A stretch of DNA of 64,000 nt from Thereva unica (lineage: Eukaryota > Arthropoda > Insecta > Diptera > Therevidae). Below, one piece after another: positions 43,706 through 53,928 of this stretch. The number at the start of each line of letters is the position of its first letter. Within the stretch, counting starts at the first letter, position 1. The position numbers and the translations under genes were made by a program. The notes beneath the pieces were generated by a model. The model saw only the letters and a program-made list of their open reading frames with translations, ran no database searches and was not told where the DNA came from. The stretch covers positions 78,811,720-78,875,719 of the forward strand of contig OX465283.1 of NCBI GenBank assembly GCA_949987705.1, read 5' to 3'.

Positions 43706-43859
43706 TTGTTAGGGCTTTTGACCTCTAACAAAATGTTAACTCTCTAATTTTTTTTGTAAATAATAGTTTTTAGTGAGTAGAATATGTTAAAAAAAAGTTT
43801 CGGAAAATTGGTTGTGCGCTACCCCCAAAAACAACCCCCTAAAAACAGGAAAATCAGTT

Positions 43860-44110
43860 TTTTACTAATATCTCTTATACAGTAAGTCTTATCATAAAAC
43901 AGTGTTTACAAAGTTTGTAGATTAAGCGATTATCTACAAAAAATGATATTATACATTTTTTCGTACGAAGTGCCGTTCATGAGATATCGCCATTTTAAAG
44001 ATTTAAAATATTCACATCCCCTAATTCGCAACTTGTATAGGTCATCAGACGTTCCATAAATTCTCTGTTGGACTACTTGGCTAATATTTTCAGGACATTT
44101 AAATCCTGTC
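43860..44110. repeat. Diverged single arm of the foldback family
   Basis: ACAAAGTTTGTAGATTAAGCGATTATCTAC and the following 150 bp match, with many differences, the arm of the foldback MITE at 41075-41260 (for example GGTCATCAGACGTTCCATAAA, GCTAATATTTTCAGG). Only one arm is present. It is an old relic. Confidence 0.65.
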
Positions 44111-45958
44111 CGTTGCGTCCAGTATAATGAGGATACAATAAAGAATTGTAAGTAAGTAAAGTCTGTCTTTAAATAATTCTTTCACCAAAATCAACAAAGT
44201 ACAAAATATTTAATGGTAGTTTACATTGAAGAATTTTAGATGAAGGTCTAAAGAGATGAAAATTAAATTAATGTTCGTGTATTTCGTGTAGTGGTGCTTT
44301 CAATCAATGCAAGCGTATAATATTAATTGCTTTGCCTTCTTTATGAAGTAGAAATAAAAATTAAAGTCTGTTCTTGAAAAGAGACCAAATCAGCATGTTG
44401 CAGGTATGAACTGTATATTCGCCCGTGTATATGAACAATAACGAAAAATTAAAAACAATTTAATTTGTGTGCTATAAATTCATTAAAGCCATCATTTTCA
44501 GAATCCTCTGAAATATTAAAACTGTTTCGCAAAAATTTCTACAACAGTGAGGAAAATCAATTGTTTGGCTGTTCCTTTTTATATAACGTTTCAGTGAAAA
44601 TATTCACCTCACATAAATTGCTTGTGCAAGATAAAATGTGGGCAGAGCGTATTCTGGTAAAGGGTAAAATTGGAATGTAAATCCTTTTTGATAAAGTCTG
44701 GTAACAGGATATATGGATACTTTTACAAATGAAAATGTCCTTAGTCATGAGACCACGGTTGCCTGTGTAGAGACTAATACCATATTTTACGTATGGAATC
44801 CTACAGAGTGTGGAAGACAGGGAGTATGGTAAGTTGCAGCCATTGAGATGCTAGGAATTCATCGCATGATTGAATAACAAATCAGATCTGAATGACTTTT
44901 TGATCTCTCCTTTCTTAAATTTCAAAATTCGATTATGCTTACGTTTCGTTCCTACATTGGTTTCTTGTACTATCCGTATCTGCAGCTGAATGCCAAACAT
45001 TGTTCCTGCATTTTTATGGCAGATTTGATATATTTTAGGAGGACGCACCACGATACCAACTGTGCTAGGTATTGTAAGAAAGAAGAAGCAAATAATAAAA
45101 AATGCTGCCTTTGATAGTCCCTTGTACTTTTCTCTTTTTAAAATTTCCTTCCCCGTGACTACACTAAGTACTACGAGAAATTTTTAAATTTTTTGTGCTC
45201 TTGGTTTGCGGTTGAGTGATTCCTTTCGTTTGATAGATTTAAAGAATGCCTGACTGCCGCCTTTGAAATCTCTTTGTGATCTTTGCTGTCTTCAATATTT
45301 ATAATATTGTAAAGGAAAGATAGAAATCATTCGCTTTTCTCTGCTTGCTAGCCAAGGAGTTGGCCATGACTATTGAAGGTTGTGTAAGCTCTTGCCTAAA
45401 TGTTTTATACATGAATTCTGTGAAGTTTATTCGCTCTTTGTAAAAGCATTTGAGCTTTTTTAAACGAAAAGGTCAATATGCTTTTAGGGGTTATCTATAT
45501 ATTAGGACTCGACCCAAAAAATGGCGAAACATTTTCCTAATTTATAGCAGCTCCAAAAATAATTCGAATTATGGATCATACAAAATTTTTCCTTGTGTAA
45601 ACGGTGTAATTTGAATTATGGGTTAAATCGAAAATTTTCGGCTTGATAACTCAAGTTAAAGAAATGAATTGTGAGAATCTAGGATGGTGGTGGCGGTACT
45701 GAAAGGTGACAGTAATAGCTTCACATTTCAATCTTCTCGTGCGTTTGTGCTATGTACATATGTACCTCGGTGAAAATAAAAAAATAGTGTTCATAGGACC
45801 ACACGTTGGAAGTGAAAACTTTTATGGCCAGCCTACATTTCCAAATCAATCTTAATATTGCAGGAGAGTAAGGGTTAATAAATTTTGTTTATGAATATCC
45901 CATTTAAGTTTCTTTTATTGTTACTTGCTGTCGCAATAAAATAAGAAAAACGATAACG
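44111..45958. other. AT-rich DNA, no gene recognised
   Basis: Short frames on both strands lack known motifs. A CGTTGCGTCCAGTATAATG motif at 44111 resembles TTGCGTC(C/T)AGTATAA at 7300 and 7383, suggesting a shared unidentified repeat. Nothing else stands out. Confidence 0.35.
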
Positions 45959-45959
45959 T

Positions 45960-46285
45960 AATACAAAATATACATAATTCATAATACAACATACTACAAA
46001 ATGTTAGTATATAGTACATATTACACAGTACATAGTACATAATATATAGTACATAGTAAATAGCACATAGTACATAATACATAGTACATAGTACCAAGTA
46101 CATAATACTTAGCACCTAGTAAGTACTAGTACATAATACAAAATACCTAGTACATAATACATAGTACATGGGACATAGTGCATAGTACATAATATACAAT
46201 ACATAGTAATCAATACATAGTACATATTGCAATGTACTTAATGCATAGTATATAGTACATAATACTTTACATTACATAGTAAATC
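45960..46285. repeat. TACATAGTA-type minisatellite
   Basis: About 320 bp consisting of imperfect units of TACATAGTACATAA, with irregular spacing and interruptions. The minus-strand frame that crosses it (LCTMYYVLCAIYYVLY...) is only the translation of this repeat. It directly adjoins the 3' end of the next LINE. Confidence 0.85.
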
Positions 46286-46289
46286 ATTC

Positions 46290-49200
46290 ATCATCATTGC
46301 GCTCCTTTAATCCCTCATGGAACATAGGGCGGAAACCGTTGCCCTCCAGCGGACTCTGTTTTGCGCGACAGCTCCGACCAGGATCTCCCAGTTGTTGCGG
46401 CTTCTGCTAGTAGGGTTCTCCTCCGCGTTGTTCTAGGTCTTCCGACTCGACGAGATCCTTGCGGATTCCAGTCAAGGGCCTGTTTGGCTAGATTTTCGTT
46501 TTCGCGTCGCAAGGTGTGGCCAACCCAATTCCATTTCCATCGCTTGATTTGGTCGTCTATCCTTTCTTGGCCGGCACGGCGCCATAGTTCTTCGTTTGAA
46601 ATTCTATCTTGCCAGCGGATTTTTAGGATACGACGAAGGCATTTGTTGATGAAAACTTGTAGGTTGGGTGACTTTCCATGTTTCGCAACCATACAAAAGA
46701 ACTGCCTTAACATGCGGAACAGGCATGCATATGCGCCTCGTGCTTTATTTATTCTGGAACTGACATCTTCTGCACCGCCATTTTCGGTAATAATACTACC
46801 GAGGTAGCAGAATTTATCGACCAGTTCCACGTCACGGTTGCTCAGCGCAGTCCGTTCAATGGTGTTTGCATTAAGCCGGCTGGACTACTTTCTGTTGCCA
46901 AATTGTTAATCATGTTTTTGAGGTCCTGGTGTCTGTGGGCCAGCAAACAGATATCATCTGCGTAGTGGAGATCCTTAAGGCGGGTCTAACAAACCCCATT
47001 GTATGCCGCCTGTTCTACTATCTAGAGCGCCGACAAGGATGTCATTTATTACTATAAGAAATAGTAAAGGCGAGAGTAGGCATCCTTGTCGTAATCCTGA
47101 GCTCACCTCAAAGCTGTCGGATAATTTTCCATTATGGAGAACTCTGCATTTGGAATTGTTATATAGGGCTTTTATCAATTCTATTATTTTATCAGGCAGT
47201 CCACGTCGCCGTAGTGCCTGCCATATAAAGCTCCTATTGACCGAGTCGAACGCTTTCTCGTAAACTACGAAAGCAAGGTAAAGGGGGGATCGGAATTCAG
47301 TAGACTGCTCCACTATTATTCTTAAGGTGTTGATATAATCAATACATGAGCCTCCCTTCCTGAATCCGGCCTGCTGCCTCCTAAGCGTTCGGTCTACTGC
47401 CTCACTTATCCTAGATAGTAATATATGGGACAAAATTTTGCCCACAGTAGATAGTAAACAGATGCCTCTCCAGTTGTCGCATATTGTTAGGTCCCCCTTT
47501 TTGGTATTTTTACTATGATACCTTTCGTCCAATCCTCCGGAAAGGTACAGGTGTTCCATGCTATTTCTAGGATTGGCTGAAGCGCATCCGCTATGAGGCT
47601 TGAGTTGGCTTTCAACAATTCTGGCGGGATGCCATCTTTCCCAGCTGCTTTACCATTGGCCATCGCATGAATCGTGGTTACTATTTCCGTCTTGGATGGG
47701 GCCCGAGTGGTGATTCTTATAGGCTGTGCATTGTTGCTGCTTTCCTGAGGTTCCTGTGTAAATGAACCATTCAGGGCGGCGAAGAAGTAATCTCTCCATC
47801 TTTGGAACTGCTCCTCGTCGCTGCACAGCAGCCTTCTAACCGCACTCTTAACGGCATGCTTTTTAGTAGAGTGCTTTCCCGTGAGCTATTTAGTAATTTG
47901 GTACAGCACCTTACTGATGCCTGTGTTTGCCGTGTTTTCCGCTTTTTCCGCTTTTTCTCCGAGCTCATTTATCTGCTGCCTTTTATCACGCCGGACACTT
48001 CTCTTAACCTCCCGATGTAATTGGGAGTATTCCCTTTCCAGTTGGTAACGTCTTTCCGGGTCGCTTGTAGAGTTTACATTATTTGTGAGGGCTCTCCTGC
48101 GTTCTATTTTTGGCCAGGTTGTGTCCGAGATCCAGTGTTGCTGGTTTCTTTGGACATAACCGATGCTCGTTTCCGCAGCCATCAATATTGCGCCCTTTGT
48201 CCTACTCCACAGTTCTTCAATATTTGTGTCGTCAGAAACGTTGTGCTGGTTTAATATTTGTTGTAGGTTTCCAGCAAATTCCCCCGTTTTAACGCTCTCC
48301 CGCAGAATATCTACGTTGAACCGTCTACGGTTTATAGCATCGCGTTGAACGTTTCTGATTGCGGCGATTTTAAGGCGAATAGTTGCTACTACCAAATGGT
48401 TGTCGCTTCCAGTGTCTGCTCCCCTGAAACTCCTGACATCCTCAAGGATAGTTTTCCATCTGCGGCTGACGGCCACATGATCTATCTGATTTCTCATTCT
48501 ATCATCGGGCGATACCTAGGTATCCTTGTGTATCTTCTTGCGGTAAAAGTAAGTTCCACCTACCATGAGTTGGTGGGAACTACAAAAGTCAACGAAGCTC
48601 TTAACTGTTATTGGTAACTTGGCTTAGGCCTTGATTTCCAATTGTTTGTTCAAAGCCGGTGTTGTCACGGCCGATCTGTGTGTTTAAGTCACCCTTAATA
48701 CAATGATGTCTCCCCTTGGAAGAGAGCGAAAAATCTAATTCAGTTGCATATAGAACTCGTCTTTGATGCCATCTTCTGCGTCTTCAGTTGGAGCACAGCA
48801 TTGGACTACCGTAGTACTTCTTAGTCTGGTACACAGTCGCACAGTAATAATCTTCTCAGAAACTGGTTACCAGCTAATGAGGATGGACCTGGTTTCTTTT
48901 GTGAGTATTACGCCAACGTCACTCTTACGGCTTTCAGTTTGGTTTCTCCGCGAATATATGAAGGACTTGGGCAGATATGTTCCCTCGCATCGGGCCATCT
49001 GGCCTCGCTAAGTCCCATGATTTTTATATCGATTCATCTCGTTGAGGGCTTCATCTAGCCGTCTCTCAGCAAGCAGTGTTCTCGCATTCCATGATCCGAT
49101 TCGTGTCCTTGTTCAAAAAGCAAAGGTCGTCATCGTGTTGTCCGTCCGGTTCCGAGGCATTGTTTGCCGATTTGTAGCAATGGTATTTTTATGGGAGTGG

Positions 49201-49310
49201 GTTGCTAACCCTCAGCCCAACCAACCTAAAACTCTGTTTTGTGGTGCAGGGAGCTCGCCATACGCCCATCTCCCGTTAGCTCCTTCCGAAGAAGTACCCC
49301 GGGGTAGAGG
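46290..49310 (-). pseudogene. RTE-like LINE, near full-length but broken
   Basis: On the minus strand from about 49130: endonuclease start GSWNARTLLAERRLDEAL, then VGGTYFYRKKIHKDT and RMRNQIDHVAVSRRW with SDNHLVV (48600-48380). After a linker, RT begins: NWRGICLLSTVGKILSHILL, AGFRKGGSCIDYINTLRII, VYEKAFDSVNRSFIW and SSGLRQGCLLSPLLFLIVIN (47559-47000), then HYADDICLLA near 46945. The C-terminal part has FCYLGSIITENGG, WNWVGHTLRRENEN and GSRRVGRPRTTRRR (46830-46315). The 3' end is an ATGATGATGA run next to the minisatellite. Stops and frameshifts are frequent in the endonuclease and after the RT. Clade assignment as RTE-like rests on the C-terminal region and tail. Confidence 0.8.
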
Positions 49311-49320
49311 TAGAGGATAA

Positions 49321-49400
49321 CCATCGATAGTACTATCGATACTATCGATGGTGTTCCACTATCGAGCACTATCGATGGTGTCTTTTTACTATCCATAGTA
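49321..49400. repeat. ATCGATAGT cluster
   Basis: Within 80 bp ACTATCGAT or its complement occurs about six times, forming overlapping palindromes. TATCGATA-like sites (DRE motif bound by DREF in Drosophila) are present. Whether this is regulatory or simply a short satellite cannot be told. Confidence 0.6.
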
Positions 49401-49822
49401 AAATCACATATGAGTTATTCTTTTACAAATCGAACACTTTAATTAATCAAGTGTTTCAAATTTTTTACGCGCAGTTCCTATACAAAATAAGCGGACGCGT
49501 ATTTTTCCTTTTTATGTTTCGGTCAGTATTTCCAAAAATAAGCGGGGGTAAAGTTTACGTCATTCGCCAATTATACCCTTTTTCAAATCGCTATAGCTCC
49601 GGTTCTATTCATGGTATCGAATTAAATATAGTATAATTTTAAAAGAAGAGATCTTTATTATATACTAGCTGGAAATTGGTGCGACTCGCTACACCCATCA
49701 AAGCGAAAAATGAAGTAAAAAATATCAGGTGGAGCCAATACCATTAGAACAGCAATCAGCAAATGGTGCATGATAATATTAGCACAATTTATCTATTGGA
49801 CCGGACCAATCACCACAGCAGC
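49401..49822. other. Spacer with a repeat shared with 14.27 kb
   Basis: The part at about 49553-49620 (TTTACGTCATTCGCCAATTATACCC...CAAATCGCTA) resembles 14268-14335 (TTTACTTCACTCGCCGATTATACAC...CAAATCGCTA) in the same orientation, so both belong to one unidentified old repeat family. No gene is present. Confidence 0.4.
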
Positions 49823-50321
49823 TGTAGTAGTGATATTTGTTTGAGACGTTAGAAAGATTTTGAAGTTTGATTCCAAGTACCATATCCCAGCATTATGGCT
49901 CCTTCGTTCTGAGGAGCTTTTTAGTTAAACACGTTTCTGCTTATGTTTTCACTTATAGTATTTTATTAAGGTAACAATTCTTATAATTATCACAGTATCG
50001 TAATCAAGCTAAATCAAAATAATTATGTCTTTATAATATATATATACATATATTTATTAAGTCACTCGGATTTTATATTTTTACGCACGCACGGTGTCAC
50101 AGGGTAGAGAGCCATTTTGATAGTCGTCATGAAAAACGGAGATGCCGGAAATTGGCTATTCCCCGATAGACACGATGCGGGCGGAACGGAACAGAGAACG
50201 GTAAGATCACTGAACTTTAAGTTCGGTGATCGATGGAGTGTTCCGACTGATCGTGTTTATTGTGTGGGAGGCTGTTGTGTGACTTTGCGTAAACTTGGTA
50301 ATTAAGTTTACGCGGTCACTA
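49823..50321 (-). repeat. Probable 3' LTR of the split gypsy element
   Basis: On the minus strand, pol ends at 50343 and a purine tract (GCTGGGGGGAGTA) is followed by TGTAGTGACCGCGTAAAC, a plausible LTR start at 50321. A matching end (ATCACTACTACA) lies at 49823. A 26-bp region at 50205-50230 contains the inverted AGTTCGGTGATCG motif. The other LTR is not in the window, so its length of about 499 bp is provisional. Confidence 0.45.
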
Positions 50322-50342
50322 CATACTCCCCCCAGCGTAGCG

Positions 50343-50847
50343 TTAACGAAATGTTACCGCTTTAGACGGCTTAGCTTCGTTGTCGCGGTCACAACCGAAG
50401 GCTGGCTTTAGCCTGTCAATGGATATTGACTTGGTTGTGCCGTTCAATTTGACGACGAAGTGTTTTCGTAATCGTTTGATTACTTCATATGGGCCCTCGT
50501 ATGGAGGTTCGAAAGGTTTTCGAACTCTGTCGACTCGTATGAAAACGTAGTCGGCGTTCTCCAGGGCTTCTGGCACGTAGACATCCTTTTGGACGGGCTG
50601 CCGAGGATGTATTGCCTTAATGTTCTGCATGTGAGAACGAAGGCGAGAGAGGAATTCTGATTCTTCGATTGGATTCTCATCCGTTGGGATAGAAATCGAA
50701 TTGGGAAGTCTCAGATTCTGACCGTATACGAGCTCGGCTGGTGAGCATTGTAAGTCGGTCTTAATTGCCGTGCGTATGCCTAACATGACAAAGGGCAAGT
50801 CTTCACTCCAATGAGTAGTGTTGTCCCTTGCCATTAAGGCTGCTTTT
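50343..50847 (-). pseudogene. Gypsy Pol, C-terminal end of integrase (split part 1)
   Basis: The frame reads AALMARDNTTHWSEDLPFVM, SPAELVYGQNLRLP and YVFIRVDRVRKPFEPPYEGP and ends [12 protein letters not shown]...AVTFR with a stop at 50343. It continues, in the same element, the integrase broken off at 57129. The 6.3-kb LINE inserted between MVERFHRQL and KAALMARDN. The fragment itself is undamaged. Confidence 0.9.
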
Positions 50848-51000
50848 ATTTATTTATTTATTTATTCGCCAAACAAGGCATACTTAAAACTAGGTATACA
50901 TATACTTAGATTAAAAAACATAGTGTACAGTCTTTTATAATATAATATAATATTGCTATAACTACTGATAGCTACTAAAAACCTACTATTGTCAAAGGGG

Positions 51001-53925
51001 TTATGTTAGTAGGGATTTAAGTATTTTTTTATAGGATGCCTTGTTGAGGGAAGGGGAGAAAGAGGAGCTATGGCTATTAAAAACCATACAGCATCTGTTG
51101 ACGGGCTCGTTCCTTGCGTAATCGGTGCGGTGTGGATATTCCCTAAGTAGTTTAGTGTGTCGTGTGTGTCGAACTACATCATTGAATTTGATTCTGTCCG
51201 ACAGAAACTGCACTTTAAGCTTTCCACTTAGGACGTCAAAGGCAACGCAAGATATGAGCAGTTTCCTCCTGCTAGACAACGGCATGAGATCAAGCACTTT
51301 GAGCCTGTCCAAGTAGTGCGGCAGGGTTTGGTAGTCATGGGGGTTGTGTAGATGTCTCAGGGCAAAAAGAAGAAATCTCTTTTGAATGGATTCAATCCTC
51401 CTACTGCTCACTTGGAATATAGGATCCCAGATAGGACACGCATATTCCAGGATAGGGCGAACTAAAGAACAGAAGAGTGTTTTTGTGACCCATACATTAC
51501 CAAATTCTTTGGCTCTCCTCTTAATGAAACCAAGAAGTTTGTTGGCTCTGGCAGTTATATTATCGTAGTGCAGGTTGAAATTTAGTTTTTTGTCTAGAAC
51601 GACGCCTAGATCTACGATATGATCAACCTGATTCAACATTATGCCATTGAGATAATAGTTATGATTCTGTGTGTTTTTTAAGCGGGAGAAGGTAATTGCA
51701 TGACATTTGCTGGTGTTAAGTTGCAGTTTGTTCATGGTGCACCAGTCGTGTAGGGCATTGAGCTTTGTCTGCAAGAAGGAAGCATCAGTTTGGGTCTCAA
51801 TGACACTATAAATTTTGAGATCATCCGCATAGAAGAGATGTAGAATATTTGCCAATTTATCGGAAAGATCGGAGATGAAAATATTGAAGAGAAGGGGACC
51901 GAGATGACTGCCCTGAGGAACGCCAGAGGTTACTTCGATCTCATTAGATAGAAGTCCTTGGAATCTGATAACTTGTGTTCTTCCGTTCAGATATGATTTT
52001 AACCATTCCAGAGCAGAACCTGATATACCAAACTTTAATAGTTTTGCGATTAGGATGGCGTGGTCCACTCGATCGAAGGCCTTGCTGAAATCAGTGTACA
52101 CAGCATCCAATTGATGGCCGCTCTCCATACCAAATAGCAATTCGGAAATAAGGACCATAAGGTTAGAAGTTGTTGAACGTCCTTTCCGAAACCCATGTTG
52201 TTGTTCGTTTAGGTATGGATCGATAAGAGGAGCAATCCTGTCATGAACAAGTTTTTCAAAAAGCTTAGGAATTGATGATAAAATGGCAATGCCCCTATAG
52301 TTGTCTACCGAGTGCTTGTCACCGGATTTATAGATTGGCGTTAGGTAGGATTTCTTCCACAGCTTGGGAAACTTTCCTAACGATAAAGATTTGTTGAATA
52401 TGAGATAAAGAGGAAACGCGATATGTTGCGAGCAGCGCTGCAGGAAAATAGGAGGGAGATTGTCGGGACCATTACCTTTTTTGATATCAAGATCGTTCAG
52501 ACCCGCCATGATCTCATCAACAGAAAGGGATATACCATTTATAAGGGAAGTGTGAGTGTGCGAGTCAGTAACATCGTGTGCTGCGCTGGACAAGGGGCTA
52601 TAAATTTCAGCAAACCTATCAGCAAACATGCTACAAATTATTTGGGGGCACGAGGTGTGGGCTCTACCATTCGTCATTGTTGTTGGGTAGCCTGAAGTCT
52701 TCCGTTTAATGTTAACGTAATCAAAGAATTTTTTAGGATCACTTATGATGCTATCCCCAACAGAATTAATATATGCAGAGTAGGCCTCGCGAGACCTAAC
52801 AGCAAATTCTGAGGCTAGTCTAATGTAGTCGGAATTCAATCTCTCGTTTACATACGTGCTATTTTTGATCATGTTGTATAATTTATTTCTTTGATTACGT
52901 AGGAATCTAGAATCTCTATCCAGCCATGGTTCCGACACTCTATCCCGTTTTTTAATTTTGGGTACATATTTGTCGATGATGTTGAAAATGATTGAATAAA
53001 AGCATGATACTATCACGTCAAGATCATTGCTAGTTAGCCTATGTTCCCAGTCGACTAGGGATAATTCGAAACCAATACTGTCCAGGTCCGCGTTCTTAAA
53101 ATCGTAAACAAGTGCATTGTTATATGCTGCAGGATGCTTGGGGATTGATGAATTAAATTCGAGGATCCACGCGGAGTGGTGGATGGAGTTCGAAAATAGG
53201 TTTTCCTCATCAGAAACGAGTAGAGTATTCACCTGCTCGTGTGAATTGGTGAAGATCAGGTCTAGCCATGTACCACAAGAATTTGGTTGCCCGATAATTT
53301 GGTGAAGATCATTGCCGTAAAGAGTGTCGATAAATTTTATATCGACGGCATTAGTTGCATTAATAGGAAGTAATTTATTATCTTCCTCGTCGGGGATAAA
53401 AGAAATATTTGGTCGATTGAAATCACCGAGGATAAATATGACATCATTACCGCAGAGTGTATCGTTAACTTCCTCCACTATATGCAATAGATCGTCATAG
53501 TTGGATTCCTCGGAATTGGGGGGGATATAGAACGAAACGATGAATATATTCTTCAGGTCGGATTTGATTCTTATGAAGACGTGTTCAAAGGATTTTGAAC
53601 AATTGGTTGTGATTAATTCACTATTTAAAAAGTCTTTTACAGCTATAAGGACTCCACCCCCTCTGGTGAGACCAGTGGAACTGTAATCTCTATCGCACCT
53701 GTGGATAGTCCAGCTGCTGTCCAAGATCTCTTCATTTACGAATGTACTATTTAACCATGTTTCGGTCAGTACAAGTACATTATAGCGACATGATTTAGAG
53801 TCAATGTAGAGGTTATTAAGTTTGGTTCTCATACCACTACAATTGTGGTAAAAGATTCTTACAACCTCGGGTGGGCTAGGTTTGGGAAGAAGAGATTGGG
53901 TGGGATCGGCAGTTGGGGAAGTAAC
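51001..53925 (-). CDS. LINE ORF2, endonuclease-reverse transcriptase
   Basis: The first ATG gives 943 residues (53832), but the endonuclease clearly begins upstream (VRIFYHNCSGMRTKLNNL), so the real start is near 53920. Endonuclease: VLVLTETWLNSTF, FILGDFNRPN, GTWLDLIFTN and NSIHHSAWILEF. RT: DIKKGNGPDNLPPIFLQRC, PIYKSGDKHSVDNYRGIAIL, HGFRKGRSTTSNL, VYTDFSKAFDRVDH, TSGVPQGSHLGPLLFNIFIS and the catalytic LFYADDLKIY. The C-terminal part has LGVVLDKKLNFNLHY, VRPILEYACPIWDP and RRIESIQKRFL. It is unbroken to its stop at 51001 and could be functional. The GVPQGSHLGPLLF box is common in Jockey/CR1-group LINEs of insects. Confidence 0.9.
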   Translation of the reverse strand, partial: VTSPTADPTQSLLPKPSPPEVVRIFYHNCSGMRTKLNNLYIDSKSCRYNVLVLTETWLNSTFVNEEILDSSWTIHRCDRDYSSTGLTRGGGVLIAVKDFLNSELITTNCSKSFEHVFIRIKSDLKNIFIVSFYIPPNSEESNYDDLLHIVEEVNDTLCGNDVIFILGDFNRPNISFIPDEEDNKLLPINATNAVDIKFIDTLYGNDLHQIIGQPNSCGTWLDLIFTNSHEQVNTLLVSDEENLFSNSIHHSAWILEFNSSIPKHPAAYNNALVYDFKNADLDSIGFELSLVDWEHRLTSNDLDVIVSCFYSIIFNIIDKYVPKIKKRDRVSEPWLDRDSRFLRNQRNKLYNMIKNSTYVNERLNSDYIRLASEFAVRSREAYSAYINSVGDSIISDPKKFFDYVNIKRKTSGYPTTMTNGRAHTSCPQIICSMFADRFAEIYSPLSSAAHDVTDSHTHTSLINGISLSVDEIMAGLNDLDIKKGNGPDNLPPIFLQRCSQHIAFPLYLIFNKSLSLGKFPKLWKKSYLTPIYKSGDKHSVDNYRGIAILSSIPKLFEKLVHDRIAPLIDPYLNEQQHGFRKGRSTTSNLMVLISELLFGMESGHQLDAVYTDFSKAFDRVDHAILIAKLLKFGISGSALEWLKSYLNGRTQVIRFQGLLSNEIEVTSGVPQGSHLGPLLFNIFISDLSDKLANILHLFYADDLKIYSVIETQTDASFLQTKLNALHDWCTMNKLQLNTSKCHAITFSRLKNTQNHNYYLNGIMLNQVDHIVDLGVVLDKKLNFNLHYDNITARANKLLGFIKRRAKEFGNVWVTKTLFCSLVRPILEYACPIWDPIFQVSSRRIESIQKRFLLFALRHLHNPHDYQTLPHYLDRLKVLDLMPLSSRRKLLISCVAFDVLSGKLKVQFLSDRIKFNDVVRHTRHTKLLREYPHRTDYARNEPVNRCCMVFNSHSSSFSPSLNKASYKKILKSLLT

Positions 53926-53928
53926 TAG

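Noticed and set aside
45921..46115. 64-aa frame rich in Tyr, Met and Leu
   Set aside because: Simply the translation of the TACATAGTA minisatellite.
45960..46285. CRISPR-like repeat array
   Set aside because: Units are short, irregular and without distinct spacers; the genome is clearly eukaryotic.
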